From: Amycolatopsis echigonensis
Lineage (GTDB): Bacteria; Actinomycetota; Actinomycetes; Mycobacteriales; Pseudonocardiaceae
Direction: 5' to 3'
Assembly: GCF_014174495.1 (NCBI RefSeq)
Contig: NZ_JACJHR010000027.1
Span: 46,303-110,302, forward strand
DNA length: 64,000 nucleotides
In this document: one piece after another, positions 51,195-59,375 of the stretch
Layout: each line of letters begins with the position of its first letter
How positions within the stretch are numbered: position 1 is the stretch's first letter
Translations under genes and position numbers: made by a program
Notes under the pieces: generated by a model
The model's database searches: none
Told to the model about the DNA's origin: nothing
What the model saw: only the letters and a program-made list of their open reading frames with translations

Positions 51195-51931
51195 TGAAGC
51201 TCCTTCATGCACTGGCACTCGACCTACAAGAGTGCTAACCCAATTGTGCTGGACAGCATTCCCTCAGCGCAATTACCCCTTGCTCACAGTGCGGCGGTGG
51301 CAAGGGCGGCGAACGGGTTAGCGCTGGTCAGGCCACTGTGGGTGCGGGCGGCTGGGTGGCTGGACTGCGGCTGGTCCGGTTGGTCGGTCGGTTGCTAGGC
51401 GGGTTGGCGGGCCTGGCGGTGCCTGTGGGCGGGCTCGGACGCGCAGGTTTTGGGCGGCCGTGGTTGCGGGTGCTCGCGTGGGTTGTGCGCAGATGCGTGG
51501 TTTGGGCGGTTCGCGGCTGCACGGTGGAGTGGGCGAGCTGGTGATGTGCCCTGATCCGTGCGCAACGGGCCTGTGAGCGCTGTGGCGTGAGCCGGCGGCT
51601 GGCGAGGTCGGGCGGCTGTGGGTGCCGGGCGCTGGGTGAGGCTGGCGGCGTGCTCGTCGCGGAGCGTCCGCAGCCGTGGCCTTCGGTTTGGGCCTTGGTC
51701 AGGCCGCCGGGGCCGTGGGTTCGGACGGCGGGCATCGACTGGGGCATCCGGCCGGAGGGCGCTCAGCAGGTTGGGCGTTCAGCCGGATGGCGCTCACCAG
51801 CCTGGCCGTCGGCCGGGCGGCATTCAGCAGCTTGGAGTTCGGCAGGGCGGCGGGCCATGACGGCGGTCATGGAGTCGGCGACGGGCGGCGCGCCGAACCC
51901 GGCGAGCCGATCGAGTGGTCTTGACCACTCC
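51195..51931. other. 737-base G-rich spacer with 15-bp degenerate repeats
   Basis: No gene with acceptable start, codon use and family resemblance. The plus strand is strongly enriched in G over C. Six 15-base units (51759–51849), with one extra base after the first, encode pentapeptide-repeat-like blocks such as AFSRM, ALTSL, AFSSL. The frame is broken, so it is noncoding or a decayed pentapeptide-repeat gene. Confidence 0.5.
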
Positions 51932-52531
51932 TCACCGAGCGGCAGCGGTGGTCGGCAGCTGGATGAGGCCGGAGGGCGTCAGGACGGCGGTCATGGGCAC
52001 ATCGTGGGGTTCGGCCGGGAGACGGTCGAGTACCTCCTGCGCGCGCACCACAGCCACGCGGGCGATGCCGGCCGCGGCGGTCAGGGTGCGGTCGTAGTAG
52101 CCGGCTCCGCGGCCGAGGCGGGTGCCGTGGCGGTCGACGGCCAGGGCTGGGATCAGCATCACCTGTGCCGAGGCCGCCGCGGTGGTGCCCAGGCGTGGGC
52201 CGGAGGGCTCGAGGACGCCGCGAAGGCGTCCGGGGATCAGGGCGTCCGGGCCGGTGTACTCGGCCCAGTCGAGCGGGCCGGGAGTGTCCGGGATGACTGG
52301 CAGCAGGACGCGAGCGCCCGTCGCGGCCACGGCGTTCACCAGGGAGATTTGGCCAGGCTCAGTGCCGAATGGGAGGTACGCGCACACTGTTTCCGCCTGG
52401 ATCGACGACGCGGCGGTCGCCAGGGCGGCTGCCTCGCGGGCGTGGGCTTCGGGGGGCAGTTCGGCGCGGGCGCGAAGGATTCGTGTCCGCCACTCCGCCT
52501 TGCTCGGGGTCTCATTGCCCGGCTCGTGCAT
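51932..52531 (-). CDS. 5-formyltetrahydrofolate cyclo-ligase
   Basis: A 199-residue 5-FCL/MTHFS: KAEWRTRILRARAEL, VCAYLPFGTEPGQISLVNAVAATGARVLLPVI, and the glycine-rich GRGAGYYDRTL motif near residue 142, then VRAQEVLDRLPAEPHDVPMTAVLTPSGLI. It converts 5-formyl-THF to methenyl-THF with ATP. Promoter elements are shared with galU; a -10-like TAACCT lies just upstream of the ATG, suggesting a leaderless message. Confidence 0.93.
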   Translation of the reverse strand: MHEPGNETPSKAEWRTRILRARAELPPEAHAREAAALATAASSIQAETVCAYLPFGTEPGQISLVNAVAATGARVLLPVIPDTPGPLDWAEYTGPDALIPGRLRGVLEPSGPRLGTTAAASAQVMLIPALAVDRHGTRLGRGAGYYDRTLTAAAGIARVAVVRAQEVLDRLPAEPHDVPMTAVLTPSGLIQLPTTAAAR

Positions 52532-52537
52532 GAGACC

Positions 52538-52547
52538 AGGTTAGGCT
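52538..52547. promoter_or_regulatory. Overlapping divergent -10 elements of 5-FCL and galU
   Basis: Only 24 bases (52532–52555) separate the two start codons. TAGGCT (52542–52547, plus strand) ends 8 bases before the galU ATG, and TAACCT (52543–52538, minus strand) ends 6 bases before the 5-FCL ATG. Both fit TANNNT. Neither gene has an SD, so both transcripts are probably leaderless and the two polymerases compete. Confidence 0.5.
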
Positions 52548-52555
52548 TTGCGCCC

Positions 52556-53461
52556 ATGACGGGCGCCTCAACCACCCAGACCTTCAGAACCGCCATCGTG
52601 CCTGCCGCAGGCCTCGGCACGCGATTCCTGCCGACGACGAAAGCGGTGCCCAAAGAGCTGCTGCCGGTGGTCGACACGCCGGGGATCGAGATCGTCGCGA
52701 GCGAGGCGGCGAGTGCGGGCGCGAAGCGGCTGGTGATCGTCACCTCGCCGGACAAGGAAGCCGTCGTCCGGTATTTCGAGGCGAAGCCGGACCTGGAGAA
52801 GACGCTCGAGGACAAGGGCAAGACCGATCTGCTGGCGAAGGTCCGCCGCGGGCCGGAGCTGCTGGACGTCGAGATCGCGATCCAGGAACAGGCGCTCGGG
52901 CTCGGGCACGCCGTCGCGCAGGCCGAGCCGAACCTCACCGACGAGGACACCGCTGTCGCCGTCCTTCTGCCTGACGACCTCGTGTTGCCCGCCGGGGTCC
53001 TCGACCGGATGTCGGCCGTCCGCGCCCAGCACGGCGGAAGCGTGCTCTGTGCCTTCGACATCCCGAAGGAGCAGATCTCCCCGTACGGCGTCTTCGATGT
53101 CACCGACACCGACGACCCCGACGTCAAACAGGTCCACGGCATGGTCGAGAAGCCCAAGCCGGAGGACGCGCCGTCGACCTACGCCGCGGCCGGGCGGTAC
53201 CTGCTCGACCGGGCGATTTTCGACGCGCTCCGCCGGATCGAGCCAGGCGCTGGCGGCGAGCTGCAGCTCACCGACGCCGTCGCGCTGCTGATCCAGGAGG
53301 GGCACCCCGTACACATCGTCGTCCACCGCGGCGGGCGGCACGACCTGGGCAACCCGGGCGGATTCCTGCGCGCCGCTGTCGATTTCGCGCTCGAGGACCC
53401 GGACTACGGGCCGTCGCTGCGCACCTGGCTGACCGAACGGATCGGAAACGATCGCCCATGA
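52556..53461 (+). CDS. galU: UTP–glucose-1-phosphate uridylyltransferase
   Basis: A 301-residue GalU: FRTAIVPAAGLGTRFLPTTKAVPKELLPVVDTPGIE gives the nucleotide-binding start, with VLLPDDLVL, GVFDVTDTDDPDVKQVHGMVEKP and GGELQLTDAVALLIQ. It makes UDP-glucose for cell-wall and storage glycans and for GalT. No SD; see promoter note. The stop overlaps glp (ATGA), so the galU–glp–rimJ genes are one operon. Confidence 0.95.
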   Translation: MTGASTTQTFRTAIVPAAGLGTRFLPTTKAVPKELLPVVDTPGIEIVASEAASAGAKRLVIVTSPDKEAVVRYFEAKPDLEKTLEDKGKTDLLAKVRRGPELLDVEIAIQEQALGLGHAVAQAEPNLTDEDTAVAVLLPDDLVLPAGVLDRMSAVRAQHGGSVLCAFDIPKEQISPYGVFDVTDTDDPDVKQVHGMVEKPKPEDAPSTYAAAGRYLLDRAIFDALRRIEPGAGGELQLTDAVALLIQEGHPVHIVVHRGGRHDLGNPGGFLRAAVDFALEDPDYGPSLRTWLTERIGNDRP

Positions 53462-54819
53462 CGGACTCCCTCGGTTCCACCCCAGTCACCCCGGCCGAAG
53501 ACGCCACCGCGACCGAACCGGCGGTTCAGGCCGTCGCCGAGGCGGAATCAACGGACATCATGGTTCCGACGGAGGAATCCGCCCAGTCCGGAGATTTCCG
53601 CTCGGTCGACCAGCAGATCGCGCTGACCCTCGACGCCGCCGTGCGCCCGCGGCCGGTTCGCGTCGCGATCTCCGAAGCGCAGGGCCTGCTCTGCGCGGAG
53701 GAAGTGGTCGCCGAGCACGCGCTGCCCGGGTTCGACCAGGCGGCGGTGGACGGATACGCGGTCCGGAGCGTCGATGTGCAGACCGCCGGACAGGAACCGG
53801 TCCAGCTGCCGGTCGTCGGGGAAATCCCGGCCGGCTCGCGGCAGCCGCGACGGCTGCAGCCGGGCCAGGCTGTGCGGGTCGACACCGGCGCACCGCTGCC
53901 CACGCTTGCGGACGCCGTGGTCCCGACCGCTTACACCGACGGCCACCAGGCCAAGGTCACCATCAACCGGTCCGTGCCGTCCGCCGGCTACGTGCGCCGG
54001 GCCGGCGAGGACGTGCAGATCGGCGACGTCGCGGTGCGCAAGGGCGACACCATCGGCTCCGCGCAGGTCGGGCTGCTGGCCGCGGTCGGCCGCGCGAAGG
54101 TGCTGGTCTACCCCCGGCCGCGGGTGTCGATCGTGTCAGTCGGCGACGAGCTGGTGGACATCGACCGCACCCCGTCGGTCGGCCAGGTCTACGACGTCAA
54201 CTCGTACGCGCTGGCCGCGGCCGCGCGCGACGCCGGCGCCGAGGTGAGCCGGGTCGGGATCGTGCCGGGCGACCCGAAGCGGCTGCGCGAGGTCGTCGAA
54301 GGACGGCTGCTGATGTCCGAGATCGTGGTCGTCGCTGGCGGGGCCGGCGGGTCCTCCGGTGACGAGGTGCACGCCGCGCTGTCTGATCTCGGGCACATCG
54401 ACCTGACCCGGGTCGCGATGCATCCCGGATCGGTGCAGGGCTTCGGCCGGCTCGGTCCGGACTCGGTGCCGACGTTCCTCATCCCGGGCAACCCGATGAG
54501 CGCGCTCGTGGTGTTCGAGGTGCTGGTGCGGCCGCTGATCCGCACCGCGCGCGGAACCCGCAATCCGCACCGCCGGGTGGTCGGGGCGCGGCTGCTGTCG
54601 TCGATCACCTCGACGAAGGGGCGCCGCGGCTACCTGCGCGGCCAGCTGCTGCGCGACGAGGCGAACGGCGAGTACCTGGTGCAGCCGCTCGGCACGTCGG
54701 GCGCGCACTTGCTGGCGTCGCTGGCCGAGGCCAACTGCCTCATCATCGTCGAAGAGGATCTCACCGAGGTAGCCGCGGGCGACCAGGTCAAGGTCACCTT
54801 CCTCGCGCAGCGCGCCTGA
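53458..54819 (+). CDS. glp: MoeA/gephyrin-like protein, Glp of the divisome
   Basis: A 453-residue MoeA-fold protein with a 45–50 residue acidic N-terminal extension. Family motifs are LPGFDQAAVDGYAVRS, VDTGAPLPTLADAVVPTAYTD, DELVDIDRTPSVGQVYDVNSY, VVAGGAGGSSGDEV and PTFLIPGNPMSALVVFEVLVRPLIR. In place of the usual catalytic Asp in GGxSxGDxD, GGAGGSSGDEV retains the Asp. In corynebacteria the gephyrin-like Glp binds FtsZ and the membrane receptor GlpR, and the GlpR gene is two genes downstream here. It overlaps galU and is followed 3 bases later by rimJ. It may be divisome-specific or still active in molybdopterin insertion. Confidence 0.88.
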   Translation: MTDSLGSTPVTPAEDATATEPAVQAVAEAESTDIMVPTEESAQSGDFRSVDQQIALTLDAAVRPRPVRVAISEAQGLLCAEEVVAEHALPGFDQAAVDGYAVRSVDVQTAGQEPVQLPVVGEIPAGSRQPRRLQPGQAVRVDTGAPLPTLADAVVPTAYTDGHQAKVTINRSVPSAGYVRRAGEDVQIGDVAVRKGDTIGSAQVGLLAAVGRAKVLVYPRPRVSIVSVGDELVDIDRTPSVGQVYDVNSYALAAAARDAGAEVSRVGIVPGDPKRLREVVEGRLLMSEIVVVAGGAGGSSGDEVHAALSDLGHIDLTRVAMHPGSVQGFGRLGPDSVPTFLIPGNPMSALVVFEVLVRPLIRTARGTRNPHRRVVGARLLSSITSTKGRRGYLRGQLLRDEANGEYLVQPLGTSGAHLLASLAEANCLIIVEEDLTEVAAGDQVKVTFLAQRA

Positions 54820-54822
54820 TCC

Positions 54823-55482
54823 GTGGCCGCACTCGCCGACTCGGTCGAAAACCGGCACCCCGGCTGGCCCGCCACGCTCGGCCCGCTGCGGATCCCGGCA
54901 GGCGTGCTCGCCGTGCGTCCGGTGCGGTTGCGCGACGCCGGCGAGTGGAGCCGCGTGCGGCTGCGCGACCGCGAGCACCTCGAGGAGTGGGAGCCGACCG
55001 GGATCGGGACGTGGGCCGACCGCAACGCGTTCTGGTCGTGGCCGTCGCAGTGGGCGGCGCTGCGCGGGCTGGCGCGGCGGGGCCAGTGCCTGCCGTTCAC
55101 GATCACGGTGGACGGAAAGTTCGCGGGCCAGATCACTGTCGGTAATGTGATCCGTGCCGCACTCCGGTCGGCCTGGATCGGGTACTGGGTGTCGTCCGAG
55201 ATCGTCCGGGGAGGTGTGGCCACCGCTGCCGTCGCGCTCGTGACAGATCACGCTTTCGATGCCGCCGGGCTGCACCGGCTGGAAGCGACCGTGCGCCCGG
55301 AGAACAACGCCAGCATCCGCGTGCTCACCAAGGCTGGATATCGGCAGGAAGGGCTGTTCGAGCGGTACCTCGATGTCGCCGGAGCGTGGCGGGACCACCT
55401 GTGTTTCGCCGTGACGAAAGAGGAGACCGGCGACGGCCTGGTGTCCCGCCTGGTGGCGTCCGGACGCGCCGACCTGGTCTGA
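54823..55482 (+). CDS. RimJ-like GNAT N-acetyltransferase
   Basis: A 219-residue GNAT protein: VRLRDAGEWSRVRLRDREHLEEWEPTG, FTITVDGKFAGQITVGNV, and WIGYWVSSEIVRGGVATAAVALVTDHAFDAAGLHRLEATVRPENNASIRVLTKAGYRQEGLFERYLDVAG cover the acetyl-CoA site. RimJ-type enzymes acetylate N-terminal amines of proteins. It starts (GTG) 3 bases after glp, a linkage kept in mycobacteria and corynebacteria. Confidence 0.93.
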   Translation: MAALADSVENRHPGWPATLGPLRIPAGVLAVRPVRLRDAGEWSRVRLRDREHLEEWEPTGIGTWADRNAFWSWPSQWAALRGLARRGQCLPFTITVDGKFAGQITVGNVIRAALRSAWIGYWVSSEIVRGGVATAAVALVTDHAFDAAGLHRLEATVRPENNASIRVLTKAGYRQEGLFERYLDVAGAWRDHLCFAVTKEETGDGLVSRLVASGRADLV

Positions 55483-55643
55483 CCGTGACTACGCGTTCTG
55501 CTTCGATCACGCGTTACCACATCCTGTGAGATTCACCTAATACGGTGATGCATTTTCGTGATCGAACCCGGCGAGTCTGCGCCTCCTGTGTGACTGTTGT
55601 GGCTAGCGTGACTACAGCAGAGGATCGGGGGAGGTGACGGGAG

Positions 55644-56459
55644 ATGCCCAGCTCGGTGATCATCGTCGCGCTCGCCGCGGCATGGCTCGTCGTTCTCGTG
55701 CCCATGGTGGCTCGCAAACGCCAGCAAGTCGCGCGGACGCCAACCTCCGCGCTGGCCGCCCGGGTAGTGCGAAGGGGCAGTGCTCGCAACGAGGGACAGG
55801 AGGACGACGCCGTGTCCGACCATGCGAATCCTTCGGTGGAGGATGACCTCGCCGAACTCGAAGCGGAGCTCGACGCTGACCTGGACGAGCCCGAACCCGA
55901 ACCGGAGCCGCTCCCGCAGCCCTCGCGCGCGGAACGCGCCGCCGAACCGCGCCGCGCACGCCGCAGCTACCGGCCCGGCCGGGGCGGCTTCGACCCGGAG
56001 GCAGCGGAGATCGCGGCCCGGGCCAAGTACGCGTTCCGTCAGCGGGTGGTCGTGATCCTGCTGATCGCCGCCGTCGTCACGGCCGCGATCGCCGGATTCG
56101 CGTTGTCTCTCGCGTGGTGGGTGCACGCCGCGGTCGACCTCGCCCTCGTCGGCTACCTCGTGTACCTCCGCCGTCAGGTCCGCATCGAGGAAGAGATCCG
56201 GCAGCGCCGGATGGCCCGCTACGCGGCGACGGCCCCTGCTGCTCCTTCGCATGAGACGTACGACTCCTTCGAGGAGGAAGAGGAGGACGTCGAGGTCGTC
56301 GCACCCGAGGTGCCGCGCGACATCGTGGAGCGCAAACCGTCCCCGATGTCCCGCATCCGCAGGCAGGCAGTCGTCGTCGACCTGGACGACGAGGACCCCG
56401 CGTTCGAGGAACTCGCCGAGCCCAGCACGAGCCCGTACCGCCGGGCAGTCGGAGAGTGA
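55644..56459 (+). CDS. glpR: GlpR/SepX-like divisome membrane protein
   Basis: A 271-residue protein: N-terminal helix (residues 2–21, SVIIVALAAAWLVVLVPMVA), an acidic low-complexity linker (about 55–115), two further helices at about 133–180 and an Asp/Glu-rich tail ending DPAFEELAEPSTSPYRRAVGE. This is the architecture and the operon position of GlpR of corynebacteria and SepX of Streptomyces, a receptor that recruits Glp/FtsZ. GGGGGAGGTGA lies before the start. tRNA-Ala follows after 73 bases. Confidence 0.85.
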   Translation: MPSSVIIVALAAAWLVVLVPMVARKRQQVARTPTSALAARVVRRGSARNEGQEDDAVSDHANPSVEDDLAELEAELDADLDEPEPEPEPLPQPSRAERAAEPRRARRSYRPGRGGFDPEAAEIAARAKYAFRQRVVVILLIAAVVTAAIAGFALSLAWWVHAAVDLALVGYLVYLRRQVRIEEEIRQRRMARYAATAPAAPSHETYDSFEEEEEDVEVVAPEVPRDIVERKPSPMSRIRRQAVVVDLDDEDPAFEELAEPSTSPYRRAVGE

Positions 56460-56532
56460 CCCCCCGCTGTTCGGTGCCTGGAGGGCGCTGCTAAGCTTTC
56501 CAAGCACTGATCGACAGGGGCTCACGCTCCTA

Positions 56533-56605
56533 GGGGCTGTAGCGCAGTTGGTAGCGCGTCTCGTTCGCATCGAGAAGGTCAGGGGTTCGATTCCCCTCAG
56601 CTCCA
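56533..56605 (+). tRNA. tRNA-Ala (CGC anticodon)
   Basis: A 73-base cloverleaf: acceptor GGGGCTG/CAGCTCC with the alanine identity pair G3:U70, D-loop TAGCGCAGTTGGTAGCGC, anticodon stem TCTCG/CGAGA with loop TTCGCAT (anticodon CGC), and T-arm AGGGGTTCGATTCCCCT. CCA is not separately encoded. A strong terminator follows 20 bases later. Confidence 0.95.
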
Positions 56606-57001
56606 CATCAGATTCGTTCACATAGTCCCCGTTCGGCGAACGCCGAACGGGGATTGGTGCTTTTGAGGGCTGGTTCATCGGTCCACGTAGCTGGGTGATT
56701 GGTCTGCCGGTCGGGGATCGGCGTGGAGGCGAGTTCGGTGGCGTCCTCGGCTGATTCTCGGGCAGGGGTGATCGCGGGCTTCGATGCTGTGATGCCGGGC
56801 GTGCGAAGGGGCGTGCTGATCCGGCTAGCTGCCTGGAGGCCCGGCGACAATGACCGGCCCGGCTTCGGAGACGCCCCTTCGACTCACGAACGGGCCGCAC
56901 GGTGACCTGCGCCGTTCGCGAGACACACCGTTGCGGGTTGGCTACCATCGGTTCGGCTTAGCGAAGCTGTAGGCACGGCTAGCCGCAAGGGGAGGATGCA
57001 G
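56606..57001. other. 396-base gap between tRNA-Ala and the T7SS island
   Basis: Apart from the terminator at its left end, this holds short frames (e.g. 56608–56850 minus, 56699–56905 plus) without SD or family resemblance. The last 60 bases contain the SD GGGGAGG of the first island gene. Confidence 0.55.
56626..56653 (+). terminator. Terminator after tRNA-Ala
   Basis: TCCCCGTTCGGC pairs with GCCGAACGGGGA (12 bp) around GAAC, followed by TTGGTGCTTTT. It is the transcript end of the tRNA, separating the conserved block from the secretion island. Confidence 0.85.
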
Positions 57002-57436
57002 ATGGCTGGGCAGGCGACACCGCCAGGCGATACCGGTGCGATCGGAATGCTCACCGGGGCAAGCTTTTTCGTCGCCGACGGCCCGGCCGGCGGCGGAGGC
57101 GCGTCCGGGGGCGGCGGTGCACCCGGCTTCTACCTGAGCAAAGACGCCATGGCCGCCGAACTCGCGAACCTCCAGAACCTGCAAAAGCGCATCGACAAGC
57201 AAATCGACGCGGCAAGGCCGATGTGGTCAATCGTGCCGCCCGGCCAGGACCCGGCCTCGCTGCGGAACACCGACGCCAGCAACAACTCCGGGAACCACTA
57301 CCGCGGCCACCTTCAGCGGCAGAGCGCCTACCTCGACTCGATCATTCAGAAAATGAAAGACGCTCTCGGCATCCACGAGGCGCACGACGAGCAGGCAGGC
57401 AAAGACATCAAGCAGGCAGGCCAGGAACCGATCTGA
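57002..57436 (+). CDS. WXG100/PE-like T7SS-associated protein
   Basis: A 144-residue protein: a Gly/Pro-rich N-terminus (GPAGGGGASGGGGAPG), then an all-helical region (LSKDAMAAELANLQNLQKRIDKQIDAA and HYRGHLQRQSAYLDSIIQKMKDALG), the hairpin arrangement of small T7SS substrates. ATG 57002 is preferred, with GGGGAGG six bases upstream; ATG 56996 lies right on the SD. It overlaps the DUF3558 gene (TGATG). It may pair with the PPE-like protein two genes on. Confidence 0.7.
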   Translation: MAGQATPPGDTGAIGMLTGASFFVADGPAGGGGASGGGGAPGFYLSKDAMAAELANLQNLQKRIDKQIDAARPMWSIVPPGQDPASLRNTDASNNSGNHYRGHLQRQSAYLDSIIQKMKDALGIHEAHDEQAGKDIKQAGQEPI

Positions 57437-58047
57437 TGACCACCCGCATTCGTCGAGCCGTACTCGGACTCGCTGCTTCCGCACTGGCCTTGAGCGCATG
57501 CTCCAGCACGCCGGGCACTGCGCAGACCCCGCCGACCGCCGGTCCTTCGCCGACCACATCAACAGCAGGGTCCGGAGCGCCGAAGGTCGCGAACCCCCTT
57601 CCCGCTGGGACGCTTGATCGCGACCCGTGCAGCACCCTCACCGCCGCCCAGGTCAACGCCTTGCTGGGAGCCTCAGCGACGGGCGAACCCCAAGACACCG
57701 GGGTCGCCAAGATGTGCCACTGGGCGAACCTCGACCGCGGCTCCGGCATCAGTGTGCAGCTCGTCTACGCGTGGAAAGACGGCCTCGGGCACGTCTACGC
57801 CAAGAAAAACGAGGGGTTCTTCAAAGAGCTCGAACCCGTCCAGGGATACCCGACCGTCGCGTACGGGCCGAGCGACGACAGTTCCACAGGCCGCTGCGGT
57901 GTCGCCATAGGTATCTCGGACACGATGGCGTTCGAAGCGGACGCGACCATCTCGCGGTCGAACGTCGGAAAACCGGGATCCGACCCGTGCGAGGCCGCGC
58001 GCCGTATCGGCGACGCCGTCGTCACTACGTTGAAGGCCGGTGCGTGA
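57436..58047 (+). CDS. DUF3558 family lipoprotein
   Basis: A 203-residue lipoprotein: signal peptide with lipobox ASALALSACSS (Cys at about 19), a Ser/Thr/Pro spacer, then LPAGTLDRDPCSTLTAAQVNALLGASATGEP and RCGVAIGISDTMAFEADATI; the Cys pairs are characteristic of DUF3558. Such genes recur beside T7SS clusters of Pseudonocardiaceae, with unknown function at the cell surface. It sits between the WXG-like gene and the PPE-like gene. Confidence 0.85.
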   Translation: MTTRIRRAVLGLAASALALSACSSTPGTAQTPPTAGPSPTTSTAGSGAPKVANPLPAGTLDRDPCSTLTAAQVNALLGASATGEPQDTGVAKMCHWANLDRGSGISVQLVYAWKDGLGHVYAKKNEGFFKELEPVQGYPTVAYGPSDDSSTGRCGVAIGISDTMAFEADATISRSNVGKPGSDPCEAARRIGDAVVTTLKAGA

Positions 58048-58049
58048 CG

Positions 58050-59345
58050 ATGAGTTTCATCGCGGACAGGTTCAACGCGTTCCTGAAGCAGATGCAGGAC
58101 GAGGGGAAGATCATCCTGCCGGGCGAGCTGGTGCGACGGGTGAAAGCCGGACCCGGCCCGGACAGTCTCGGGCAGGCGCAGCACGCCGCATGGCAGCAAT
58201 CACAGGAGCAGCAGGGCATCGAGTCCGACACCTTGACGACGGTCGGTCGGCTGGAAAGCGCCTGGTCGGGACCGAGCGGCGACGCGGCGAGAGGATCGCT
58301 GAAACCGCTCGCGGACGTCGCGACCTCGGCGTCGATGGCCTTGCACGACAGCCAGAACACCCTCGCCGACCAAGGGCACGCGTTCACCTCGACCCGGGAT
58401 TCGCTGCACGACGTGTCCGACGACCCGCCGTCGAAGTCCGCCTGGGACACGGCGACCCCGTGGGACACCGACAACGAGAAGAACATCAACGCGCGCAACG
58501 CCGCCGTCCAGCAGAACAACGCCACCTATCAAAGCTTCACCGACACCAGCGACGGCCACGCGCAGAAGATGCCCGTCGACTACGGGCAGGTACCCGATTC
58601 CTCGGACGGCACCTACGGGCTCGTTCCGCAGCAGGGACCGGTCGAGCATCCGCCTGAGCCACGCAAGAAGGAAAGCTTCACCCCGTACCCGCCCAGCCAT
58701 TCCTACGGCCCGCCTGACCAGGGCGGCCCGGGGACCGCGCCCCCGCCCGGATCGTTCTCACCGCAGCCGGGGCACAGCGGGGTCTCCGGCAGCCAACAGC
58801 AGCCTCCGCCCTCCGTGCCGGCGGCCGCGCACGGCGACGACAGCACCCGCACATCCGGCTACGTCCCGCCCGGATCCACCGGCACAGGCAACACACCCCT
58901 CCAGTTCGGGCCCACCGGCTCCGGCTATGTGCCCGCCACCGGGCCCGGCGGCTCCAGCAGCTACCAGCCCCCCGGATACCTCGGCAGCATGCCCGGGGCG
59001 TTCGGACCCGTCGGCGGCACCGGAACACCCGGGTCCGGCGGCAGCGGAGCGGGCGGCTCTGGTTCTGCCATGCGCGGCGGCCCGGGAGGCGCGGCCAGCG
59101 CGGGTGGGTCGTCCGGCGCTGGCCGGTTCGGTGAACCGGAACCCGGGATGCGCGGCGGAGCAGCTGGCACCGGTGCGCCCGGCGCCAAGGGCGCGAACGG
59201 GATGCCGATGGCCGGCGGCGCGGGCAAGGGCGGGAAAGGCGAGGAGGACCAGGAAAAGAAATCCGCGTCCTACCTCCAGGAAGCCGACCCGAACGCGTTG
59301 TTCGGCTACGACGGCAAAGCGACTCCGCCCGTCATCGGCAAGTAA
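58050..59345 (+). CDS. PPE-like T7SS substrate with Pro/Gly-rich tail
   Basis: A 431-residue protein. The first 180 residues are helical with a WSGPSGDAARGSL W-x-G turn and LESAWSGPSG, ADQGHAFTSTRDSLHDV and DNEKNINARNAAVQQNNATYQSFTD. The remainder (about 190–430) is a Gly/Pro-rich low-complexity tail. This is the PPE-type domain plus variable tail typical of secreted actinobacterial T7SS proteins. EspG, its presumed chaperone, is the next gene. There is no signal peptide, as expected for T7SS export. Confidence 0.78.
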   Translation: MSFIADRFNAFLKQMQDEGKIILPGELVRRVKAGPGPDSLGQAQHAAWQQSQEQQGIESDTLTTVGRLESAWSGPSGDAARGSLKPLADVATSASMALHDSQNTLADQGHAFTSTRDSLHDVSDDPPSKSAWDTATPWDTDNEKNINARNAAVQQNNATYQSFTDTSDGHAQKMPVDYGQVPDSSDGTYGLVPQQGPVEHPPEPRKKESFTPYPPSHSYGPPDQGGPGTAPPPGSFSPQPGHSGVSGSQQQPPPSVPAAAHGDDSTRTSGYVPPGSTGTGNTPLQFGPTGSGYVPATGPGGSSSYQPPGYLGSMPGAFGPVGGTGTPGSGGSGAGGSGSAMRGGPGGAASAGGSSGAGRFGEPEPGMRGGAAGTGAPGAKGANGMPMAGGAGKGGKGEEDQEKKSASYLQEADPNALFGYDGKATPPVIGK

Positions 59346-59375
59346 GCAGCATCAGCTGTATCGAGGGGAAACAAC

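Noticed and set aside
51328..51747. 139-codon minus-strand Pro/Arg-rich frame in the 5-FCL upstream spacer
   Set aside because: Composition reflects G-rich plus strand; no start signal or domain.
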